From assembly GCA_029961685.1 (NCBI GenBank), contig JARWKL010000008.1:10697981-10761980 (forward strand): a DNA stretch of 64,000 bases, given 5' to 3'. The first letter of the stretch is position 1. Every line of letters starts with the position of its first letter. Made by a program: the position numbers and the translations under genes. The notes below the pieces were generated by a model that had not been told where the DNA came from, searched no databases, and saw nothing but the letters and a program-made list of their open reading frames with translations. Origin of the DNA: Aristolochia californica. Lineage: Eukaryota > Streptophyta > Magnoliopsida > Piperales > Aristolochiaceae. This document shows, piece after piece, positions 54,501 through 64,000 of this stretch.

Positions 54501-55485
54501 TGATATCTACAGTGGTTCCTCCTCGATAATATCCTCTGGCTCCTCTGGATCCTCTGAATTCTCCACCTCGAGCCAAAACAATTGTTTACATTGGTGCCCT
54601 ACCCGATACTGTTCATCGTAGTTATAACATAAATTTTTGGACCGCCTTTCTACCATCTCCGCACTCGTTAATTTTTTTGTAAAGTTCGGTAGGGGATTAC
54701 CAGGGCGGGGATCAGCTACCCGAGTCGTAGTCGGAGTGTGTCTGGATGAGGCTGCTGGAGATGCACCCTTGCCACGTGGAGGAAGTGTTCCTATCACCTG
54801 ACCAACCCGGCTTATGTTGTTGCAACTGTTGTCGTTGTTCCATTGCTCGGGCTATATTCATTGCACGAGCTAAATCCGTAGGCATAAGGAGTTCTACCTC
54901 TAGCCGTAGATACTCATTGAGACCCGCTGTGAATAGGGAGACCTCTTGGTCAACCAATACCCTCTCACCAGCATGAGCCAACTTTTCCTGGAACAATTTT
55001 TGACATTGTTCCACTGAACTAGTTTCCCCAGGGAGTTGTTGTTGGCGGGAGGGCCAAATCTAACTGTGCATAGATTTTTAAATTCCCCCCAAGTCATCCC
55101 TGGTCTCTCTTTCTCTACTTGAGTAACCCATAACATGGCTTCATCTGTCATATGGAAAGAGGCTAGTTGCACATTATCCCATTCAGTAGTCCCTTGGTTA
55201 AAAAAAAACAAATTCACATCTATGCAACCAAATTAAGGGATCAACTGCACCATTGAAAGAGGAAAACTCTAACTTGGTGTACCTTGGAACTGTGCCTCCA
55301 TGCTGGGGTCCTTGGACAGCAATGCTCCCAGGCCACTGCTCCCCTCTTCTGTGATATGGTTGAGCAACCTCTCTCACCTCTGGACTCTGATGTCTCTCTG
55401 CCCTCAACTTCGTTAGCATGCTGATGACTCGACTCATTTCTTCTTCCAAACCACAAACCTTCCCCAACACTGGTTGTGTTGTTTC
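54501..55485 (-). pseudogene. Ty3/gypsy gag and zinc knuckle, element H
   Basis: Three overlapping frames carry the domain. 55198-55470: MLGKVCGLEEEMSRVISML, then YTKLEFSSFNGAVDPLIWLH and RCEFVFF. 54900-55217: WDNVQLASFHMTDEAMLWV, TWGEFKNLCTVRFGPPANNN. 54712-55014: FQEKLAHAGERVLVDQEVSL and ARAMNIARAMEQ. 54507-54797: NLCYNYDEQYRVGHQC, a knuckle whose second Cys is Tyr. This is a retrotrans_gag-type gag with two or three frameshifts. An upstream part (to about 55545) is an unrecognised N-terminus. Confidence 0.92.
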
Positions 55486-55557
55486 AAGGCTATCGTCTAT
55501 CTGTTGTATCCTGATTTGGATTTCTTCATTGCTGAGAGTATCACCCCATGTTACCCT

Positions 55558-55569
55558 GCTCTGATACCA
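55558..55569 (-). promoter_or_regulatory. tRNA-iMet primer binding site of H
   Basis: The plus strand reads gctctgatacca, exact, three bases from the LTR end. Confidence 0.9.
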
Positions 55570-55572
55570 CGT

Positions 55573-56458
55573 TGTTACGGTCCCGGGTCATGGATCGAGT
55601 AACACGCTGTGGGATTTGTGAATCCAGCACTGGTACTGAGTTGCTGGACTTGGTAAGTAGGGTTAAAAATCCTCTCTTTGGCTAATCTTCCACTAGTGAT
55701 CAGTCTCCCTTTTTATGAACCCACTCCAGTGCTAAAGTTATAGCTAGAATGGAAATAATTCAGGTGGAGAGATAATGGAAGAAATACCTTTTCTTGCTCA
55801 CGTAAATCAGGGTTTCAACCCTGATTTGGTTGCTGCTCGTGCTAGGATTGAAGCCCTAGCTTATGTGCCCTTGGCTCACCTTGGTAGACGTTGATGCTAG
55901 GTTTCAGTGATGCTTCCAAGCTAGGAAGGCATGCACCAGCTCATCACGTGGAGAACCATAAAATCCTTCCTTTTTCTGGTCGACATGAGGGTTAGAACCC
56001 TTGCTGATTGTTGACGTTGAGAAGGAGGGAAGACCCTCTCTTTGGGCTCGGAAAATGGGCAGGAAGCTCCTCTTCTGAGTATGGATGATGAAGGATGAAG
56101 ATGGACGAATTTGGATGAGGATGGAGGGTGAAGGATAGGTTGAATTTTTGGAGTAAACTCTAAACTCGATATCAAAAGGTGATCTCAACCTATTTACCCT
56201 AGGTTATTCTAAAATCTCAAAGCTTACCTATTTCATTCATTCCTTTCCCTTAAATAGATCACGTCATGGAGTTTTAGGGTTAGGGTTACAATAATTCCTC
56301 ATAATGCCCCTACATATAAAAGTAATTAGAAATAACTCCTACTTAAAACAATATAAGAAATAAATCCTACTCAAAGTAATATAAAAAATAAATCCTATTG
56401 AGTGAGTTGTTGTTGCCTCCTTCGTTGTGTGACTCGGTGTGCTATTGAGTCCACAACA
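55573..56458 (-). repeat. 5' LTR of H
   Basis: 886 bp from tgttacggtcccgggtcat to gagtccacaaca. ORF-like frames inside both LTRs (55904-56188 and 50676-50960) are the same LTR sequence and are not genes. Confidence 0.94.
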
Positions 56459-56463
56459 GATAT

Positions 56464-56720
56464 TAGCCTTCAGGATCCAGGATTTAGAAAGGCTTGGCCC
56501 CACCACTTTTTGGAATCAACCAGATTGAAGCTTCAACTACAGGTTTGTATTTTTAGGCAAGATTAGATTAAGAAACCTGGAATATTTGGATCAAACTTGT
56601 GCAAGAACTATGTCGAGCTGACCTTTTCACATATAATATATTGCTGAAAGAACTAAATAGATCAGGAAGAGGAGAAGATGACCATGGCGTCTATTCTTGA
56701 TTGCTGCGTGTTCATGGATT
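56464..56720 (+). pseudogene. PPR-like coding segment in F (right piece)
   Basis: After H, the sequence continues to a second segment at 56602-56690: QELCRADLFTYNILLKELNR followed by SGRGEDDHG. DLFTYNILLKEL--SGR fits the second half of a PPR motif (PD-FTYN-LL--L---GR-EDA). The 140 bases between the H junction and this segment are in other frames and may include an intron. Two separate PPR-type hits on the same strand in one element interior make chance unlikely. Confidence 0.58.
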
Positions 56721-57498
56721 TCAGAAGCTTCATATCCTTCAATAACAACATCTTTGATTGCATCCTTGTCGTCTATTATCTTGCATCATTGATAGATTGT
56801 TGGCATCTTCGTAACTATTTGATTACTGATATATATCAGCTAATTGATATCTGATATAATGAATCTTGGTATTCCAAGTTGGTAGCTCATCTTGCTAATT
56901 TTCTTGGATTATTACTGTTGCTATTATTTGGTACGTGTTCTTTGGGCCCAGGCCCATTTCAATTTCTGCTATTGTGTCTATTTGGCTGAGACTTTATTAT
57001 TGAAGGAGGACTTCTCAGTTGTTGATTATTGTATGCATTGGTTATTCTTATGAAAAAAATAAAGCACAAGGTGACCCCATGATATTATCTTCTGGGTGAT
57101 AACCCGTTACCCTCCTTAATTGACATCTTTATTCCTACCATTTGAGAGTTAGTGTTCTGTAGAGGGACATCGTGGAGAAGTTTATTACTACACTTTTGAG
57201 GAATACCTAAGACGTACTACCTACAAATGATAGGAGTGTGCCCAACATCTAGCATGAGTCAAGTCTATTATTCACCCAAGAGGTGTTTTTTTAGCTACCC
57301 TAAGAAAGTGGGTAGACTTTGTGCCCCACAGTAGGGCTACTTTTTCACCTGTGAAATTGAGCAAAAAATATTTTTGACTATGACCATTTGACTTGAGCAT
57401 GGAGCGATGTCTTACGGCTAGGAGTGATTTTACTCTCATTTATATTATGCCAGTTGGGTCTTTTGGAAGAGACCACCAGCTCGAAGGGAAGTGTTGGA
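56721..57498 (+). other. Interior of F, right part
   Basis: No gene is supported. From about 57180 it matches the 3' interior of C1 and C2: aggagtgtgcccaacatct, cacccaagaggtg, aagtgggtaga, and ggagcgatgtcttacggctagg. It ends in a purine run, gctcgaagggaa, where C elements would start their 3' LTR. Confidence 0.6.
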
Positions 57499-57597
57499 AG
57501 ATATGATGGACTGCCATTTTATACAAGAAGATCCTATATACTATTTGTAGCAAGCTTGGCATCCATGGTGTTCTCTCACCCTAAGCTCGAGGGGGGG
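57499..57597 (+). pseudogene. RNase H tail relic and polypurine tract of F
   Basis: DCHFIQ, then in shifted frame ASLASMVFSHPKLEGG, the same end-of-RNase-H residues as in G and E, followed by the purine run gctcgagggggggt directly before the 3' LTR. It shows that F and G share the same deletion structure. Confidence 0.75.
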
Positions 57598-57992
57598 TAT
57601 TGGAAGACGGGCCCAAGTTTCCAAGACCAAGGAAGACCCACACATCCAAGTGTGTGAAAGATGGGCCCAAGCCACAAGACTATGGAAGGCCCACACATCT
57701 AAGAGGGGTGGAAGATGGGCCCATGCCCATAGACCAAGGAGAAGGCCCACAAGCCTATGCAGTAATGGCAAGATGATATATAAAGAGTCATCTCATAGAG
57801 ATGGCATTGATGTAATTAGTTTAAGTTCCAAGGGCATAATTATAATATTGTAGTTTTATAAATCTATAAATTGGGCTTTAGGGGGAGGGTTAGGACATAA
57901 GTCCATAACCCTTTTTCTTCCTCCTATTTTCTCCCAATGGGTGTCTCTCTTTTTCTCCATGATCTAAATCCATAGAGTCTTAAAAATCAACA
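57598..57992 (+). repeat. 3' LTR of F
   Basis: 395 bp from tattggaagacgggccca to taaaaatcaaca. It has three head-to-tail gatgggccca...aaggcccacac units (period about 50 bp), one more than the 5' LTR. Confidence 0.8.
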
Positions 57993-57997
57993 CTAAG

Positions 57998-58385
57998 TAA
58001 TTGGCAACTTCCACTCGTACTCTTTCTGTCAATTTTGCAAATTAAAAAATCAGCATCAGAGTAGCCTCTAGATCAATGGCTAAAGAGTTTGAGTACCAAA
58101 GACCTATGTTTGGTGTCCCAAGTAGATAATGGAAAATTCTTTTCATTGCCACTAAGTGTGATTCTATAAGATCAAATTGAAATTTAGCACATAGGCATAT
58201 CAAGAACATCATATCTGGTCTGTTAGCTGAAAGGTAAAGTAGGGATCCTAACTTGCTTCTATATAATTTTTTATCTATGGCCCTACCAGAGTTGCACAAG
58301 TCAAATTTCAAGGATGAAATCATGGGTGTGCTAATGGACTTAAGATTTTCAATGTTGAATCTCTTAAGCAATCCCTTAGGGCGAC
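57998..58385 (-). pseudogene. RT end and RNase H start of D (right piece)
   Basis: The minus strand reads LLKRFNIENLKSISTPM, RSKLGSLLYLSANRPDMMF, LIESHLVAMKRIFHYL and LGTPNIGLWYSNS in the open frame 58042-58371, then in a shifted frame YSDADFLICKIDRKSTSG with SCQLL at the F junction. This is the standard Sirevirus-type passage from RT to RNase H. Upstream of KGLLKRF (about 58385) the homology ends, so D is truncated there. Confidence 0.85.
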
Positions 58386-58874
58386 TTGAATCAGGAGTTG
58401 AACTTCACCATCATTACTTAGTTCATCTCCTAACGTCGTTTGGTGAACCAGCGCTTGCTTCATGTTGATGAATCAGATGAATTCGAAGGTGACACCCAAG
58501 GTTTAATTTTCGGAATCAGGATTCCTTAATTTTTTTTGGAATCATCCGGATGAACCGCTTGGACACGTCATCGCAGGAGGCCAAATTTTTTTTTCACTTC
58601 GATCCCTGTCTCTTCTCTCTCGGTCTCCTTCTTCCTCTCTTGATCTCTTCTTCCTCTCGCATTTTCTTCTCCCTTCTCCCTTCTCCCTTGTCCCTCTCGC
58701 TTCTCCCTTCTCCCTCTCTCTTCTCCCTCTTGGCCTCCCACTTCCTTCTCCCTGTTGCTGGTCTCTTTTCTCCTAAAATATCTCCCAATTTCCTTCGATT
58801 TCCCTCATTCCGATTTTGATTGTCCACATTTTGGCATCAATTTCTTTGATTCCACTTCAATTCCCTTGATTTCC
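58386..58874. other. CT-rich non-coding stretch before the satellite
   Basis: From 58600 to 58760 the sequence is almost pure ct with repeated cttctccct words. Open frames on both strands here (58550-58819, 58594-58827) are translations of that tract and have Ser/Leu-Pro or Arg/Glu/Lys-only composition. No gene is supported. Confidence 0.6.
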
Positions 58875-61800
58875 CCATTTGTGGTATGTGAATAAATTTT
58901 CATTACTTACATTTGTTGTTGTTTTAAATTTTATGCATACATAAACTCTAAAATTTTCGTTTTGTTGTCATTTATTTGTCGTATCTTTTTGTTTACGAGA
59001 GAGTGGGCAAAGTGAAAACTCAAGTTTTGATTTAAGAAAAAAATATACATCTAAAACGGAAGTGCACAAATGAAGAGAGATAGTTCCAAAAAAGTGTCTA
59101 TAATTTTTAGAGATTGTAAACTCTTTCTTGTTTTTATATATTAGGTTATGAAATCGTCGGGAAAACGGGGAGGTAGGGGATTTTTAATAGAGTGTTGATT
59201 CCCAATCCATAAGTCTTTTCTTACAAAAATAAATCCTGTTATGCATGATTGACCGATAAGTCACTTTACAATCATCTATGATTGTTAGGTCAACTTTTTG
59301 TAAATGGGAAAATTAATGGCTTGTTTGATTCAGGTGAATATACCACCGCATGTTCACGGGGGAATTTAATGAGGTTTGGATCCATTGGTCAGTTGTATCT
59401 TTAACATGTTTTAGGCCTGCATATCCATATTTAAAACATGCGTGAGATCAATTAGAAATCCCGTTCTTATAAAATTCCTAGCTTTTAGGGTTGAACTAGT
59501 GAAATTTCCCAAACTTGGATTTCAAAACTTTTGTGTTCATTTGTGGAGTGTGAATAAATTTTATTTACTTACATTCGTTGTTGTTTTGAATTTTTTGCAT
59601 ACATAAACTCAAAAATTTTCATTTTGTTGTCATCTGTTTGCCTTATCTTTTTGTTTATGAGATAAAGGAAATGGTGAAAACTCAAGTTTTGATTTTAGAA
59701 AAAAGTATACATCTAAAACGGAAATGCACAAAGGAAGAGAGAGATAATTCCAAAAAAGTGTCTATAATTTTTAAGGATTGTAAACTTTTTCTAGTTTTTA
59801 AATATTAGGTTTAGCAATCATCGAGAAAAGTGGGAGTCACCGGATTTTTAACCAAGTGTTGACTCCCAATCCATAAGCCATTTCTTACAAAAATATAGCC
59901 CGTTACGTTTGATTGACCAATAAATCACTTTACAATCATCTATGATTTTTAGGTAAGCTTTTTGTAAATTGGAAAAATAATGGCTTGTTTGACTTGGGTG
60001 AATATACCACCACACATTCACGGGGGAATTTAATGAGGTTTGGATCCATAGGTCAGTTGTATCTTTAACATGTTTCAGGCATGCATATCCATATTTAAAA
60101 CATGTGTAGGATCAATTAGATATCTCTTTCCTATAAAATTCGAAGCTATTAGGGTTGTACTGGTGGAATTTCCCAAACTTGGATATCAAAACTTTTGTGT
60201 TTATTTGTGGTGTGTGAATAATTTTCTTTACTTACATTTGTTGTTGTTTTGAATTTTTTGCATACATAAACTCTAAAATTTTCATTTTATTGTCATCTAT
60301 TTCCCATATACTATTTTTTACAAGATAAAACGAAAAGTGAAAACTCAAGTTTTGATTTAAGAAAAAAGTTTACATCTAAAACTGAAATGCACAAATGTAG
60401 AGAGAGATAATTCCAAAAAAATGTCTTTATTTTTTAGGAATTGTAAACTATTTCTAGTTTTTATATATCTGGTTTTGCAATTGTTGGGAAAAAAGGGAGG
60501 CGGCGGATTTTTAACTATGTGTTGGCTCCATATCCATAAGTCATTTCGAACAAAAATATATCCCGTTGCATAGGATTGATCGATAAATCACTTTACAATC
60601 ATCTATGATTGTTGGATCATCTTTTTGTAAAATGGGCAAAATAATGGCTTGTTTGACTCGGGTAAATATCCTACTGCACGTTCACTTGAGAATTTAATGA
60701 GGTTTGGATCCATAAGTCAGTTGCACCTTTAACTTGCTTCAAATATGCATATCTATATTTAAAACATGTGTAGGATCAATTAGAAATCTCTTACTTATAG
60801 AATTCCAAGCTATTAGGGTTGAACTATTGGAATTTTCCTTACTTGGATATCAAACTTTTGTAATCATTTATTTTGTGTGAATAAATTTTCTTTACTTACA
60901 TTTGTTGTTGTTTTAAATTTTTTGCATACATAAACTCTTAAATTTTCATTTTGTTGTGATCTAATTGCCTTATCTTTTTGTTTACGACATAAAGGGAAAA
61001 GTGAAAACTCAAATTTTGATTTAAGAAAAAAGAATATACCTAAAATGGAAATGCACAAATGTAGAGAGAGATAATTCCAAAAAGGGGTCTGTAATTTTTA
61101 GGGATTGTAAACTCTTTCTAGTTTTTATTTATTAGGTTTTGCAATCATCGGGAAAAGTGGGAGGTGGGGGATTTTTAAGTGAGTGTTGACTCCCAATCCA
61201 TAAGTCTTTTCTTCCAAAAATATTACCCGTTACACATGATTGATAGATAAATCACTTTACAATCATCAATGATTGTTAGGTCACATTTTTGTAAATGGGC
61301 AAAATAATTGCTTGTTTGAATCAGGTAAATATCCCACCACACGTTCACTGAAGAATTTAATGAGGTTTGGATCCATAGGTCATTTGAATCTTTAACATGT
61401 TTCAAGAATGCATATCTATATTTAAAACATGTGTTGGATCAATTAGAAATCTTTTTCTTATAAAATTCCAAGCTATTTGGGTTGAGCTATTGGAATTTTT
61501 CATACTTGGATATCAAAACCTTTGTGTTCATTTGTGGTGTGTGAATAAATTTTCATTACTTACATTTGTTGTTGTTTTAAATTTTTTGCATACGTAAACT
61601 CTAAAATTTTTGTTTTGTTGTCATATATTTGCCTTATCTTTTTGTTTACGATGTAAAGGGACAAGTGAAAACTCAAGTTTTAATTTAAGAAAAAAGTATA
61701 AATCTAAAATGGAAATGCATAAATGTCGAGAGAGATAATTCCAAAAATTGTCTGTAATTTTTAGGGATTGTAAACCATTTCTAGTTTTTATATAAGGTTT

Positions 61801-64000
61801 TTCAATCGTCGGGAAAAAGGGGAGGCATGGGATTTTTAAATAAGTTTTGACTCCCAATCCATACGTCATTTCAAGAAAAAATATAGCCCTTTATGCATGA
61901 TTGACCAATAATTCACTTTACAATCATCTATGATTGTTAAGTCAGCTTTTTGTAAATAGGCAAAACAATGGCTTATTTGACTCGGGTAAATATCCAACCG
62001 CACGTTCATATGAGAATTTAATGAGGTTTGGATCGATAGGTCATTTACATCTTTAACATGTTTCAAGGATGCACATTCATATTTAAAACATGTGCAAGAT
62101 CAATTAGAAATCTCTATCTTATAAAATTCCAAGCTATTAGGGATAATCTAGTGGAATTTCCCAAACTTGGAAATAAAAACTTTTGTGTTCATTTGTGGTG
62201 TGTGAATAAATTTTCATTTCTTACATTTTTTTTGTTTTAAATATTTTGCATACGTAAACTCTAAATTTTTTGTTTTTTTGTCATCTATTTTCCTGATCTT
62301 TTTGTATACGAGATAAAGGGAAAAGTGAAAACTAAAGTTTTGATTTAAGAAAAAAAGTATACATCTAAAATAGAAATGCACAAATATAGAGAGAGATAAT
62401 TTGAAAAAAGTGTCTGTAATTTTGAGGGAGTGTAAACTCTTTATAGTTTTTATATATTAGGTTTTGCAATCGTTGGGAAAAGGGGGAGGCGGGGGATTTT
62501 TAACTTAGTGTTGACTCCCAATCCATATGTCATTTCAGAAAAAAATATAGCCCGTTATGCATGATTGATCAAAAAATCACTTTATAATCATCTATGATTG
62601 TTACGTAAGTTTTTTTGTAAATGGACAAAATAATGGCTAGTTTGACACGGGAAAATATCCCACCCTACGTTCACTTGAGAATTTAATGAGGTTTGGATCC
62701 ACAGGTCATTTGCATCTTTAACATGTTTCAAGAATGCGTACCCATATTTAAAACTTGAGGAGGATCAATTAGTAATATCTTTCCTTTAAAATTCCATGCT
62801 ACTAATGGTTAACTTGTGGAACTTCCAAAACTTGGATATAAAAAGTTTTGTGTTGATTTGTCGTGCGTGTATAAATTTTCCTTACTAACATTTTTTGTTG
62901 TTTTAAATATTTTGCATACATAATCTCTAAAAGTTTTATTTTGCTGTGATCTATTTGCCTTATCTTTTTGTTTATAAGATATAGGGAAAAGTCAAAACTC
63001 AAGTTTTGGTTTAAGAAAAAAGTATACACATAAAATGGAAATGCACAAAAGTAGAGAGAGGTAATTCCAAAAAAGTGTTTGTAATTTTTATGGATTGTAA
63101 ACTATTTCTAGTTTTTATATGTATTAGGTTTTGCAATCGTCGAGAAAAGGGGGAGGCAGGGGATTTTTAACTGAGTGTTGACTCCCAATCCATAAGTCAT
63201 TTTCTTAAAAAAATATAGCCCGTTACGCATGATTGACCGATAAGTCAGTTTACAATCATCAATGATATTTAGATCAATTTTTTTTAAATGGGCAAAATAA
63301 TGACTTGTTTGACTTGGGTAAATATCCCACCGCTCGTTTACTTGAGCCTTTAATGAGGTTTGGATCCATAGGTCATTTTCATCTTTAACAAGTTTCAAGA
63401 ATGCATATCCATATTTAAAAAAATGTGTAGGATTAATTAGAAATCTCTTTCTTATAAAATTCCAAGCTCTTAGGGTTGAACTAGTGGAATTTCCAAAACT
63501 TGGATATCAAAGCTTTTGTGTCATTTGTGGTGTGTGAATAAATTTTTATTACTTACATTTGTTGTTGTTTTAAATTTTTTGCTTACATAAACTCTAAAAT
63601 TTTTGTTTTGTTGTCATCTATTTGCCTTACCTTTTTGTTTACAAGATAAAGGGAAAAGTGAAAGCTCAAGTTTTGATTTAAGAAAAAAGTATATATCTTA
63701 AATGGAAATGCACAAATGTCGAGAGAGATAATTCCACAAAAGTGTGTGTAATTTTTAGGGATTGTAAACTCTTTCTAGTTTTTATATATTAGGTTTTGCT
63801 ATCGTCGGGAAAAGGGGGAGGCGGGGGATTTTTAACTAAGTGTAGACTCCCAATCCATCAGTCATTTCATACAAAAATTTAGCCCGTTACACATGATTGA
63901 CCGATAAATCACTTTACAATCATCGATGATTGTTAGGTAGGCTTTTTGCAAATGGGCAATATAATGACTTGTTTGACACGGATAAATATTCCATCGCACA
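58875..64000. repeat. Satellite array, monomer about 664 bp, about 7.7 copies
   Basis: The word tgtgaataaa (cgtgtataaa in one copy) marks the same point in each monomer at 58887, 59549, 60213, 60876, 61540, 62201, 62866 and 63533, giving periods of 662, 664, 663, 664, 661, 665 and 667. Other shared blocks in every copy include gcatacataaactctaaaa, aaactcaagttttgattt, gactcccaatccataagtc and ttaatgaggtttggatcc. Copies differ by roughly 10-15% by eye, without long gaps. The array begins abruptly near 58875 and leaves the window at the right. The small frames within it repeat from monomer to monomer with stops and are not genes. Confidence 0.95.

Larger units (their letters stand above)
50342..56458 (-). 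mobile_element. Ty3/gypsy element H, full length
   Basis: A 6.1-kb minus-strand element with LTRs of 889 and 886 bp, flanked by gagat and gatat (one mismatch). Domain order gag, knuckle, protease, RT, RNase H, integrase, chromodomain-like tail places it in Ty3/gypsy, chromovirus-like. The LTRs are about 95% identical by eye. Stops and frameshifts in most domains show it is inactive. It splits the PPR-like segment of F. Confidence 0.95.
41363..57992 (+). mobile_element. LTR element F carrying PPR-like sequence, hosting B and H
   Basis: A plus-strand LTR element inserted in D RNase H. LTRs are 41363-41703 and 57598-57992; flanks ccaag and ctaag are a 5-bp duplication with one transition, and the D protein reading resumes exactly across it. 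Its own interior is 41704-42286, 49547-50341 and 56464-57597, about 2.5 kb after removing B (with G) and H. The 3' part of the interior matches C/G elements, including an RNase H tail; the middle carries PPR-like coding segments. It encodes no replication enzyme. Confidence 0.78.
29306..58385 (-). mobile_element. Sirevirus-like copia element D, 3' half, twice interrupted
   Basis: A minus-strand element whose own parts are a 3' LTR (29306-30974), polypurine tracts, a downstream ORF relic (31260-32445), RNase H pieces at 32752-32969, 41125-41357 and 57998-58385, with the last including the end of RT. C2 and F are inserted in the RNase H gene. The three pieces read as one protein when joined in order, and each join carries a 5-bp duplication (aaagt/gaaat with two transitions; ccaag/ctaag with one). 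Gag, protease, integrase and most of RT are missing; homology ends near 58385. Confidence 0.82.

Noticed and set aside
58550..58827. Open frames of about 80-90 codons on both strands
   Set aside because: They translate a nearly pure CT tract, giving Ser/Leu/Pro or Arg/Glu/Lys runs; no start context or family match.
58875..64000. Regularly spaced repeats as a CRISPR array
   Set aside because: The repeats are whole 664-bp monomers without unique spacers, and the context is plant nuclear DNA.
1..64000. tRNA, rRNA or other structured RNA genes
   Set aside because: No cloverleaf-type sequence with A and B boxes or rRNA-like block was seen on reading; the tRNA-like words are retroelement primer binding sites. 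A tRNAscan or Rfam run would settle it.

Overview
This window looks like nuclear DNA from an angiosperm, in a repeat-rich, heterochromatin-like region. The evidence is at least eleven LTR-retrotransposon insertions of plant type (Ty1/copia, a Sirevirus-like copia, a Ty3/gypsy with a chromodomain-like tail), primer binding sites matching plant initiator-Met tRNA (TGGTATCAGAGC), remnants of the plant-specific DUF247 family, a pentatricopeptide-repeat (PPR) remnant, a CACTA/En-Spm transposase relic, and a long-monomer satellite. I cannot name the species. No undoubtedly intact host gene is visible; almost every coding stretch is a fragment with stops or frameshifts.

Layout, left half. 1-4698 is the 5' part of a minus-strand copia element (J), cut by the window edge. 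5320-6300 is the N-terminal half of a degraded DUF247 gene. 7740-11238 is the 5' half of a minus-strand copia (A1). 11358-12771 is a Sirevirus-like LTR fragment. 12772-16416 is a related copia (A2) with two LTRs but lacking gag, protease and integrase core. 16543-17541 is a B-type copia fragment. About 17950-21780 is the least transposon-rich stretch and may hold exons of an unidentified minus-strand gene. 21890-22662 is the C-terminal half of a DUF247 gene. 23150-25065 is the CACTA transposase relic, followed by a third A-type fragment (A3, 25242-26284).

Layout, right half. 26286-58385 is one nested stack that can be unpicked from LTR ends, 5-bp target-site duplications (TSDs) and reading frames that resume on the far side of each insertion. 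A plus-strand Sirevirus-like gag/protease fragment was hit by C1 (26480-28970), and abuts the 3' LTR of a minus-strand Sirevirus-like element D (29306 to about 58385). D's RNase H gene was broken twice: by C2 (32970-41119), which holds copia E (33681-39505), and by F (41363-57992), which holds copia B (42287-49541, itself hit by G at 43872-46517) and Ty3/gypsy H (50342-56458). F is unusual: its own internal DNA carries PPR-like coding segments, so it may be a gene-capturing LTR element. D also carries a degraded ORF downstream of RNase H, in the env-like position known from some Sireviruses.

The right end (58875-64000) is a tandem satellite with a monomer of about 664 bp, roughly 7.7 copies, running off the window. 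Each monomer has a near-perfect 18-bp palindrome and a G-rich box.

The elements do not form a working pathway: the non-autonomous C, F and G elements would have depended on enzymes from relatives such as A, E or B, all of which are now broken here. Boundaries given to the base come from aligning LTR ends by eye; identity estimates are by eye as well.
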